Assembly: GCF_000350225.1 (NCBI RefSeq)
Contig: NW_005178998.1
Coordinates: forward strand, 40,849-104,848
Direction of reading: 5' to 3'
DNA length: 64,000 bases
Origin: Chondrus crispus
Taxonomy: Eukaryota > Rhodophyta > Florideophyceae > Gigartinales > Gigartinaceae
Part shown: positions 30,748 to 39,606 of the stretch, one piece after another
How the letters are laid out: each line of letters opens with the position of its first letter
Numbering within the stretch: the stretch's first letter is position 1
Notes under the pieces: generated by a model
The model's database searches: none
The model's input: the letters and a program-made list of their open reading frames with translations, nothing else
Told to the model about the DNA's origin: nothing
Program-made: the position numbers and the translations under genes

Positions 30748-32754
30748 CTAGTAGTCATTGTCCATACTCGAGCGCCTGAACCTGGTCCTCTCTGATTCCG
30801 GAGCAGTCCATTCTCTCTGCCGAGCTCGACCACGAAACGGAGAAGCATCATGGTAACCGTATCCGTATAGAAGTTGATCGTTTGCTTCTATTCTCTGCCC
30901 TGTGCCATAGCCAATGCCTTGACGTTGATATCGTTCACGACTATCCCGTCCCCTACCAACCCACTCGTTCCGATCTCGTCAGTCCCCTTCATCTCGAACA
31001 TAATGATGGCGGCCGCCCCTTTGTTCTCCTCTCCTGTCATCATTGTATCCATCATATCCGCTGTCCATCCTCTGGGGTGGGTGTACATGAGGTACATTGA
31101 ACGGGCCATGGAACGGGGTTATACTCGGCCTATGGTGTAAATGTTTGGCGCGGACAGCCGACGGATGCCCAGTTGCCGTTCCATTAATGAAGCTGCGCAG
31201 CGATTCATTCTCCTGCTGCAGCCTGCCCACTTCTTGAGAGATCTGATCAACAGTTCTGGTCGTTTTGCTTGCTGTATCATACAGAAATGATACCAGCCCT
31301 CTAACAGTCAGACTACCGTGGAGGTCCCACTGCTTGGCAATGACGAGCGCGGGAAGGCCTTCCACTAACGACAAATCCTGTGGATGAAGACTTAGGGTCA
31401 TAGGCGAGGACCGCCTCTCCTCCATGCGCCGCTGCTGACGCGCAGCCAAGCGAATCCTTCTCGATTTGAAAGAAAGGTATTGCACTTCTCCTCCTGCCTT
31501 CCTCATATCCGCCTCTCCCGTTCCATGCAACGCATGGAAGTACACGCAGTTAGATAGATGCGGATTTGTGCTCACCATATAGCATTCCAGATGTCGTGGC
31601 AGCTTATGCACAAACTCCATGAGAGGAAAGAGCATCTGGCTCCCATTCACCCACTTCACATCCTTGCATACGTCCTTCAGCACTGTAATGGTACCCTTGT
31701 CCACCAAGAATAGGCGGCCGCCCCTTGTTGCCTCGTTGAACCAAAACGCACAAAACATGGTGCATATCTCCATGCGAAACATTTGCCAAAGCCTGCGACA
31801 TTTTTCTGACATCACGCCTCCCTCCCTTACGACCATTTCGTCATGGTAGTAGTAGATGACCGGCGGCAGTGGTAGCGGAACTCCCTCAGGGAACTTCAGA
31901 GCATGCAGCCAGTGTGGGCATTGGGGAAACACCTCTTTATACAAAGCATCGTCAAAGTACATGGTCTCGTAACAGTCGAAAGGTATAAGCAGTCCATAGC
32001 GATTCCTCGTATAGCGCTCGTATGAGAAGTTTGCTCTGTGCTTGAAAGCATTCCACCAACGCCCCATCAATGGATCAGCGAAAAGAGGGAACTTGTGGCG
32101 ACGTAGGGTATGACCGGACTGCAACACGTAGTCCATTTCGTCAAGATAATAACAATCGAGTACATCTCTGGCGAAAGTGCGCCCGCACGTCAATGTACTG
32201 GGCACCTCCCAATAGTTGCTATTGGCAGCAAACTGACTCCACCCTTCCATGGCCGATGCATTATCCTGCATCGCGAGCTGACGGAACCGCTTCACATCTC
32301 CTTTCTGGTGCACTGTGTGCTGCAGCACATACTTCCGAAAACTTAAATCCTGAACGGGAACCGAGTGCCAGTTGTGCCGGCCCCTCATCCTTCCAATATC
32401 CAACCTCATGGGCTCGGGGCCATCCCTCACATTCGTGCACAATGCACGGTCTGCCCGTGACTGTACACAAGGAAGGCCTGCCCATGTCGAATCAAATGTA
32501 GGAAGCACAGGATTTTTATCCTGTACCGTATTACCTCTGGACACAACGAGGCCCCCATGGAGACAAAAGTCAACAAGCGGTGCTGTGCACCGTGGTGTTA
32601 CAACGCCGCCGGTGGGTTGTGAGTGTTCGGAGTCAGGAAGTGGGGTGCGTGGTAGTGTGTGGTCCGTTGGCGACTGCGGTGACTGGGGTGCTGGTGAGGA
32701 CGGCTGTCCAGTTGTGAGGTCAAATACGAAAGGTACTGCAGAAGGCGCAGACAT
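30748..32754 (-). pseudogene. CACTA gene 3, copy 1: broken by TGG-to-TGA stop
   Basis: Same gene as 46463-48469, tail to tail with gene 2 (48 bp between stops). ATG at 32754. The frame ends early at TGA 30979-30981, where copy 2 has TGG, removing the last 77 codons; the remaining sequence down to the TAG at 30748 is still alignable without gaps. See the intact copy for the protein description. Confidence 0.75.
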
Positions 32755-32819
32755 GGCAGGTGTTTCCAATAAACGGGGGGGGGATGAGGGGTCGGAAATG
32801 GAGTTGCAACTGGGGTAGG

Positions 32820-33060
32820 AGTGATGCGTTGGGGTCAGGATCAGTCGTCGTAGGGAAGGCTGAGAATGTGTGATGTTTGAGTTAGGAAGGTGGAAGGTTG
32901 AAGGTCGGCACGGGGGGGTGGAAGGTGGAAGGTCGGCACGGGCGGGGAGCCGGGAGGAGTCATCGTGGGGAAGGCTGAGAATGTGTGATGTTTGAGTTGG
33001 GATGGTGGAAGGTGGAAGGCCGGAACGGGCGGGGAGCCGGGAGGAGTGTGCGGCACGGGC
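32820..33060. repeat. Minisatellite upstream of gene 3, copy 1
   Basis: Imperfect repeats of a G-rich unit (AAGGTGGAAGGTCGGCACGG, then GGGGAGCCGGGAGGAG, then GAGAATGTGTGATGTTTGAG), roughly 85-120 bp each. The array lies just upstream of the gene 3 start. Copy 2 has a shorter, rearranged version at 48545-48720. Confidence 0.75.
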
Positions 33061-33365
33061 TCAACTACAAGTACCCTCCAGCGGTACTAAATTTGCGTGA
33101 TGCGCAAGCCCATCAATTTTGATTGACTAGGATTTTTTTTCCTATCTCGCCTTCCACATAGCGGCGTCGGAGCAATCTACGGTGAACGCAATACTTTTGT
33201 CCACACAAAAAACGAAGGCACAGAGCTGTACTACAACTTTTGTCTCCAGGCAAACTTTTCTCCGCCAACATCTGTACGCAAACGATGAGCAGATCAAAAA
33301 CGATGACTCCGGCGCCCGCATCGCGCCGTCGTGCGGCGCCCCCCCATCTGCGTCGCAAAGGAGGA
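33061..33365. other. Inner end of the CACTA left arm, with the start of gene 4
   Basis: Near-identical to 48725-49030. It contains ATG 33285 opening the frame MSRSKTMTPAPASRRR. In copy 1 a run of seven C (six in copy 2) shifts that frame at about 33350. Similarity between the copies ends after CGCAAAGGAGGA at 33365. Confidence 0.7.
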
Positions 33366-33900
33366 TTGTTGACAGATGTTGCCGTTTTATGCGTGAACCA
33401 GGGTCTCAAAATCGTGAAAGATAAGTGCGTTGAAAAACCCGAGGATAAAAGGAGGTGTTTGATTGTGCGCAACTGCTCAAGTTTCAGACGGCCTTGGAAC
33501 TGAACAAGGCGTATTGTCGAGACTACTGAGCGCGAGGGCGAGTGCGAATCAGATTGTTCGACGAGGACGGGAACAGTCGCAGTGAAACTGGGCTGGATAA
33601 TTGAGTGGGTAGCTGCAATTCGAGGAGAGATGTGCCGTCGCCATTCCTGAGCTGTTGCAACCACACCAGCAGGAGAAGCCGCCTTTACCTTGGACCAAAC
33701 AGGTTGGCATGCCAGAGTGATGTCACCGGCTGAATTTCCGCCGAACACTCCCTTGTAATGTTGGACATCAAATGGCTCGGCAAGATACGGCTGGGCGACA
33801 GTCCTAGTGGTGCTACCCAAGCATTCCCAAAAGAAAATGCCATTTTCTTCCTCTGTGTCTCCCACTAACAACCTCTTCCAGTCGACAGGGGGAGATTGAG
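33366..33900. other. Unassigned left part of cargo 1
   Basis: About 530 bases between the left arm and the carrier fragment. A minus-strand open stretch (33871 to about 33400) encodes a segment with WECLGSTTRTVAQPYLAEPF that I cannot assign. The purine-rich AGGGGGAGATTGA at 33887-33899 looks like a retroelement polypurine tract. Nothing here is firm. Confidence 0.35.
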
Positions 33901-33919
33901 ATCCTCGCGGTTGAATGGC

Positions 33920-34756
33920 TTTACTTGCCCTTGCGGCAAGGTCGTCTCGCGCGAGGGCGCCGCCGGCCTGTACGCGGGCATCCAGGCCCCGCTGCCGTTC
34001 GTCGCCGTCTTCAACGCCACCCTGTTCGCCGCAAACTCCACCATGCGCAAGGTCGTCGGCATGGGCCGCCCGGACGACGACCTCTCCATCGCCCAGATCG
34101 GCCTGGCCGGCGCCGGCGCTGGCCCTGCCGTTAGCTTTGTTGCATGCCCCACAGAGCTGATTAAGTGCCGCTTGCAGGCACAGCCGGGCGCCTTTAATGG
34201 TGCTATCGATTGTACAAGGCAGGTCGTTGCTAACAGGGGTATGGGAGGCTTGTTCACGGGCATGGGCGCTACTATGGTCAGGGAGATGCCGGGAAATGCT
34301 CTCATGTTCATGACTTACAATGCTACTATGAGGGCTTTGTGTAGCCCGGGGCAGGCTACGAAGGATCTCTCCGCCTCGCAGCTTATGTTTGCGGGTGGAA
34401 TGGCTTGTTTAGGTATGTTTGCACTTGAGAGCAGAATTCCCCCCGGGAGCCGTGCCGCCGAAATCACATCTTTCTAACTTACTTACTGTTTTTGTCTTAT
34501 TGTTTTTATCGTCGTTTGTGTAGCCTTCTGGATGCCGTGTTACCCAATCGATTTTGCGAAAACGCTCATCCAGACGGACAGCGAAACCAACCCGCGGTAT
34601 CGTGGGTTGCTGGATTGCATGCGAAAGACTGTCAAGGCGGAAGGCGTCGGCGGCTTGTACAAGGGCATCGGTCCTTGTCTGGCTAGGGCGGTCCCGGCTA
34701 ACGCCGTCACGTTCCTGATTGATCAGTGTACGCTGCAATTATTAGGCCACTCTTAG
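33920..34756 (+). pseudogene. Mitochondrial carrier (SLC25) gene lacking its 5' end
   Basis: Two exons, ending 34412 and starting 34524, with a 111-nt GT-AG intron; splicing gives GGMACLAFWMPCYPIDFAKT. The reading frame enters in the middle of the first carrier repeat (REGAAGLYAGIQAPLPFV). Complete second and third repeats follow, with the signatures CPTELIKCRLQ and YPIDFAKTLIQ and the repeat ends GLFTGMGATMVREMPG and GLYKGIGPCLARAVP. Carriers of this type exchange metabolites across the inner mitochondrial membrane; the sequence is closest in style to the carnitine/acylcarnitine or ornithine group. The first transmembrane helix and any ATG are missing, consistent with a genomic segment cut here at about 33910-33945. 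Confidence 0.85.
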
Positions 34757-35708
34757 GACGAAGCGCGCAACGATTTTGTATGTACAATAAGTGAGTGTAT
34801 TTACGCGGAGTGCTTGTTGTGGGAGGGGATTTTGACTTTGGACATTTTTGGTGTGATGGCTCACGCGGGGATCCGGGTGTAGTGTTTGTTTTGTTTGTGT
34901 GTTGATGTAACAGTCGCAAAAGGAGGGGGTGAGTTGGTTTCTGGTTTCAGAGCCGACCGTTCTGCATCCTTTCACTGTGCACGACGCCACGCTTTGTACT
35001 GTACCGGAATTTTGCTAGGTGGGATAAAACCAGTGTTGACAAGAGTCAGTTGCACATGTTGCAAACTGGAAAGCATTTCAGGGCTGCAAATTTACGACAG
35101 ACACTCGACAGACACTTGTTTTGAAAGAGAAGAGCCTGATAGATGGGATCTATCAGGTTGTTCTCTTTCAAAACGTAAAGTATAGAAGTGTACAGCATGA
35201 CGATGGAGTTCCGCAACCACGTCAACAACTGAGCTGTTGTGAACTGTACGGTACGAAGGTACTGTACGGTAGGATGGGCACATGCGTCGAAAAATTGCCA
35301 AAAACGGGCCCTGCTTTGGTGCATTTAATTGATCCACCACACCAGCCCTGTGCCGCTGCCTCCCGCTTGATCCGACCGCCGTGCTGCCGTTGCCTATCGT
35401 ATCAATCCGCAACACTCCAAATACCGTACAACACTGTGTACCAAGGATACTCGTTGCCGTCTACACGTCCAGACTGCCCTCTCTTTCAACCTAATTTGAC
35501 CCATTCCCTCACCAGACCGCCACCCGCCCATCGCCATCCCGCAGCCCACCCTACCCCACCCTACCACCCCTCCCCCGCCATTTCCCGCCCCCCCACTCTC
35601 ACCCGCGCTCTAAAACGCCTGCGCGCGCCGTACCCGAACCGCCGCACGAGCGCCACGCCCGCTCGCGCCCCGACCGCCGACACCGCGCTCTCGCCCGCTC
35701 CCTCCAAG
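34757..35708. other. Spacer and promoter region before the METTL17-like gene
   Basis: About 950 bases. It contains an inverted repeat around 35118-35172 (GAAAGAGAA-GCCTGATAGA against its complement), able to form a hairpin. The right half becomes pyrimidine-rich toward the gene. No gene recognised. Confidence 0.45.
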
Positions 35709-37127
35709 ATGGCCTCCCTTTTCAGCCTGCAGTCGCAGCGCGGCGTCCTGGGCTCGCCCTTGCTGCCGCTCGAAACCGTCGCGCTCCCGGCCTCCGTCCA
35801 GGCCTCCATGTCGAAGCTCCTGGTCGCCTCCAGGCTCACGCCGCGCCATCTGCGCAAGTCCACCAAGCCCATGGACCGTCTCGTCGCGCGCGAGGCCGCG
35901 CACGAGCGCCGCAAGCCGCTGCGCGGCGCCCCGGTCGTCGCGCCCCCGCCCGCCTACGACGACAACGCCGCCCTGGCCCACGCTATCTCGAGGGCCCCCG
36001 GAACCCTGGCTGCAAGCGTCTACGTCATGGCCGAGGTCAGACGCTGCTTGGGGGAACGCTTCGAGCCGAAGAGCGTGCTCGACTTTGGAGCGGGCGTGGG
36101 CGTCGGCACTTTGGCTGTGGCCAGGGTTTTTAATGACAGCCCGTTTGTGAATTTGGCGGCATATTTGAGAGAGGGAGACAGTCGGGAGGAGCGGGAGGGG
36201 GAGAAGGAGGAGAAGGGGGAGGGGTTGGCTTTGGGGAAAGCCTTTATTGATGAGGCTGCGCTTGTAGATCGCTCGTCAGCGATGAGGAATATGTCCAGAG
36301 AGGTTTTGAAGGCGGACGGGTATGTGAATGGGCGCGTCAGTTTGTCACATGCGGCGGAACTGGCCGATTTGAAAAGCGCGGCCACGGAGTGGGACATTTT
36401 CTTGGCGAGCTATGTGTTGAACGAAGTCGTTCGGGAGACTATGTCAGAGCCTGCGCGGCTTGGGGAGGGGGAGGAGAAGATCCCCGTGCCCAAGGAAGAG
36501 AGGGAGAAGACGGCGGAAAAGAGGCTTCAGCGCAAGATTAAGGAGCTATGGAAGAGGACGAAGGAAGGAGGCATCTTTGTCATTGTGGAAGATGGCACGG
36601 CGGCAGGGTTTGAGACGGTGTCGTTTGCGAGGAGAGTTATCCTTGGACTCGCGGGGAGAGTGGGGGATGGCGAGTCTGGAAGTAAGGAGGGCGATGGCGC
36701 GAATGTGATTGCGCCGTGCATGCATTCGAAGGCGTGTCCATTGGAGGGTAGCATCACTCGGCATCGCGTATGTCGCTTTCAGCAGCGGTTCAATCGGCCA
36801 GGGTTTTTGAGGAAGCATCGCCCGTTGGCGACGGGGTATGAGGACGAGTATTTCTCGTACGTTGCGATCCAGAAGACGGGAAGGGGCGAGGAGGAGAAGC
36901 TTTTGCGGGATGAGCAAGAAGCTCTGTGGGGAAGATTGGTTAGACCTCCGCTGATGAAGGGCAAGCATGTAGTGTTGGATGCATGTACGGTCAACGGCGA
37001 GTTGGAGCGACGGGTTGTTTTAAAGAAAAATGCAATTGCAGGGCACTACACCCAGGCGCGCAAGGTAAAATGGGGAGACATCTGGCCTGTCAAGCCCTCG
37101 TCGAAACCTCAGAAAATGCAGTTTTGA
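35709..37127 (+). CDS. Mitochondrial ribosome assembly methyltransferase-like protein (METTL17/Rsm22)
   Basis: A 472-aa protein from ATG 35709. The frame is open further upstream and contains an Arg-rich stretch, but no ATG directly precedes that stretch. The SAM-binding motif I is SVLDFGAGVGVGTLAVARVF at about residues 120-139. The family's cysteine-rich metal site follows: APCMHSKACPLEG, then HRVCRFQQRFNRPGF. The usual FSYVAI strand follows. METTL17/Rsm22 binds the small mitoribosomal subunit during assembly and carries an iron-sulphur cluster through these cysteines. A Lys/Glu-rich insertion (about residues 155-175) is unusual. The gene is complete within cargo 1 of the CACTA element, with its own upstream and downstream sequence. 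Confidence 0.88.
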   Translation: MASLFSLQSQRGVLGSPLLPLETVALPASVQASMSKLLVASRLTPRHLRKSTKPMDRLVAREAAHERRKPLRGAPVVAPPPAYDDNAALAHAISRAPGTLAASVYVMAEVRRCLGERFEPKSVLDFGAGVGVGTLAVARVFNDSPFVNLAAYLREGDSREEREGEKEEKGEGLALGKAFIDEAALVDRSSAMRNMSREVLKADGYVNGRVSLSHAAELADLKSAATEWDIFLASYVLNEVVRETMSEPARLGEGEEKIPVPKEEREKTAEKRLQRKIKELWKRTKEGGIFVIVEDGTAAGFETVSFARRVILGLAGRVGDGESGSKEGDGANVIAPCMHSKACPLEGSITRHRVCRFQQRFNRPGFLRKHRPLATGYEDEYFSYVAIQKTGRGEEEKLLRDEQEALWGRLVRPPLMKGKHVVLDACTVNGELERRVVLKKNAIAGHYTQARKVKWGDIWPVKPSSKPQKMQF

Positions 37128-37252
37128 TCTTTAACATACAGGCGAAATAGGTAGATGAGCCGAAGTTTTGGAAAGTAGACATAGCAGGCAGTACCAATAG
37201 TGAGAAGGAATATATAGGCTCTCGACGTGCAAGTCGAAGTTCGGCGGCAAGT

Positions 37253-37587
37253 TTACTTCTTCTTGCGGCGCTCAACACGCGCCATGAAGCCTTGTCTAAT
37301 GGCTGCTACAGATCTCTTTGCGCCGCAACTCTCGCACGATACGAAATATAACCTAGTGTTGGCATCCCTCATGAGCACTGTATCAGGCGATATGCAATCC
37401 ATCGCGTCGATGCCATCATTTCCCTCGGGCATTTCATTCACCTCGTCGCAATAGTCCTGCATTCTGAGGTCGGCAAAAGGTTGAGTCAGTGGGTGATGGG
37501 ACGATTTGTGCATGTGTGCGCCCCGGTTTTTCATGCTGTGAAAACATTGTAACTGACTTACCCTCCATCAATGTCGTCGTCTGCCAT
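37253..37587 (-). CDS. Stand-alone eIF2-beta-type zinc ribbon protein, 78 aa
   Basis: Two exons, 37587-37562 and 37463-37253, around a 98-nt GT-AG intron. The product starts MADDDIDGG, continues with an acidic stretch, and ends in SPDTVLMRDANTRLYFVSC, ESCGAKRSVAAIRQGF and a KKK tail. This last part matches the C-terminal zinc ribbon of eIF2-beta, which in the full protein lies after about 200 residues of other domains. Those domains are absent here. The ribbon's first cysteine pair is reduced to one (DAMDCISPDT); the second pair CESC is intact. It may be a small gene of its own or a fragment of a captured eIF2-beta gene that acquired a new first exon. It is divergent from the helicase gene, with 167 bp between start codons. 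Confidence 0.65.
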
Positions 37588-37754
37588 TTTTCCTGTGCGT
37601 TAGTTGTTGCAACTCGTAGAATTGCTCAACGAAGAGCTCAGTTGGAAAAACACCTGTGAGAGCGCACTGAAACGACGCTCGCGAGTCGCAGCGTTGCTTC
37701 AGTCTCGCTGGCGATTCCACGTCCGCTGTCAGCTCTGTAACAGTGAAAGTAGCG

Positions 37755-38849
37755 ATGATGACGAATGTGGAAAGACAGGGTGAAACTCGCAGGGAACGAC
37801 AACAACAAGGAAAAGCGAAGGGGAGTTGGCGGAAGCGACGTCAAGAGCAAGTCATCCAGCGAGTGCACGCTCAAAAGAGGCAACGCCCGTCTAACCGCTC
37901 GCAGCCAAAGTCAACGGCGTTCAGGCTTCAGGCAGATGAATTTTCGAGCGGAGTAGACAAGGAAAATCTTGCGAATGCCGTGGGCAGCGCCACGCCTGCG
38001 AAGGCAAAGGCAGCCAACGCACCCGGCAACGTCAGACCGAGCTCTTCTGATAGTGTAGCCAAGCTTCCAAATTTAATCACTGTCGGAGGGAGCGATGCGG
38101 ATGAAAAGCAGAAGAAAGAAAGGGAACTGCCGACGAAGTCAAAGGTCCACTTCAAGGATACAGCGCCTGTTGCGGATAAACCGGACCAGAGGCCTGAAAC
38201 AGTGAACGCAACACTTGACATTCTCGGAAGAGACCCTATTCGCATCTCTGAAGGAAAAGAAAGCCAAACGAGTGGCACAGCTCCGACTGACCCGAGCGGC
38301 GCGGCGAAAACCAGTAAAGAGGATGACATGTTTGGTATCAGTTCATTTGAGGAAACAGGGCTGTATCCGTCCGTGGTGCGGCACCTCACCAATCACATGC
38401 AGCTTGAATTCCCAACCCTCATTCAGGAGAAAGTGCTCAAGGCAATGTTAAATCTTGGTAATGGCCAAAACTCGATCGATGTGCTCGTCCGCAGTGCAAC
38501 TGGATCTGGGAAAACGCTTGCATATTTGCCCCCCATAGCTCATTACTTGTTGAATAGGTCTCGGCGAGTGACACGAGAAAAGGGTTCCTTGGGCGTCATT
38601 ATCGTGCCAACGCGCGAGCTTGCGGACCAAGTTGAGGAAGTCGCGGAGAGAGTGTTTTGGCCATGGCATTGGATTTTCGTTGGATGCGTACGAGGTGGAG
38701 AGAGCAATCACAGGGAAAAGGCGCGCCTCAGAAAGGGAGGCAATGTTCTTGTGGCAACAATCTTGTTGCGCTTGGGGTCGCGGCGGCGGGCCAAAATTTC
38801 TTGCTGCTAGCGGAAGGCCTCGTCTTTCTCACCCGCCTTCCAGGGCCCC
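37755..38849 (+). pseudogene. DDX31/Dbp7-like DEAD-box helicase cut off after motif Ib
   Basis: ATG 37755, then a Lys/Arg-rich N-terminus of about 200 residues as in nucleolar helicases. The helicase core begins with the Q-motif region EFPTLIQEKVLKAM, then motif I SATGSGKT and motif Ia PTRELADQ. The block WHWIFVGCVRGGE with EKARLRKGGNVLVAT is typical of DDX31/Dbp7, which acts in 60S ribosome biogenesis. The expected continuation PGRLLDH is missing: after VLVAT the sequence changes and stops at 38810. Motifs II (DEAD) to VI are absent, so the protein cannot be an active helicase. The break lies just before the right arm of the CACTA element at 38850. Confidence 0.85.
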
Positions 38850-39606
38850 ATGCGAGGGGTGCAGCTGGTGCGACAGCGAGGGCGTAGCTTGCGTGACAGG
38901 GCGCAGAGAAAGACAGAAGCAGAGAAGGACGGGAGGAGATGCGAGGGCAGTGGTCATGGTGGATTAGTGAGGGGAAAGAAAGAGGAGGTTGGGGGATACC
39001 GGAGTAAACAACGGTGGACAGAGAAAGGCAGAGTTAATACCCTGTACTGTAGTGTGTATCCGACCGACCAAGCTTATCATACCTCAACAGAGCCGACAAA
39101 TTTATTAATTTTTCATCATTTAGCCGACACGAATTCTTCTGAAAGAATACTTCAAGACCGCCATATCGCACTTGAACGGCGGGGGTTGTCAATGAAATAC
39201 CTTGTAAATCACGAAGAAGCCATTTTCAATTTCGTACTACAAAGGAAAACTGCTTACAGTGAAGATTTCCAGGTTCTGCTTCGCTTTTAGAGATAGAACT
39301 TGTCTCCACAACAAACGATTTATTCTGATTGTGTCAAGGGCTATGTGGAATACCCAGTAGTCAAATCAGAACTAAAAACAAGCAAGGAGTTCGAAGAAAA
39401 ATCCCTTTGTCCTCAAATTTTGTCCTCACGGTCGGAGAGACACTAGCAGACCGCCACTTGTAATGTAATTATTTGGTGGGCAAAATCTAAACCGCCAGGC
39501 CTGGCGACCCCTGCGCATTGTTCCTTCAACAACATCCTACACTCTCACTTCTTCCAACACCATAGTCCACACGAAAATATCGGACGACAGCACCACCGTT
39601 CCTCAT
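38850..39606. promoter_or_regulatory. 5' region of the CACTA transposase gene, copy 1
   Basis: Near-identical to 52930-53686. Similarity between copies begins at ATGCGAGGGGTG (38850 and 52930) after completely different host sequence. The first 130 bases are purine-rich. It presumably contains the transposase promoter. No TIR-like sequence is present at this inner boundary. Confidence 0.5.

Noticed and set aside
33113..33871. A 252-codon minus-strand frame at the left-arm/cargo border
   Set aside because: It runs across the junction, so it is a chance fusion of element and cargo sequence; its upstream part is not recognisable.
38820..38850. CACTA-type terminus at the left border of the transposase arm
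   Set aside because: No CACTA or match to the other ends is found at 38850 or 52930, so this border is treated as internal to the element.
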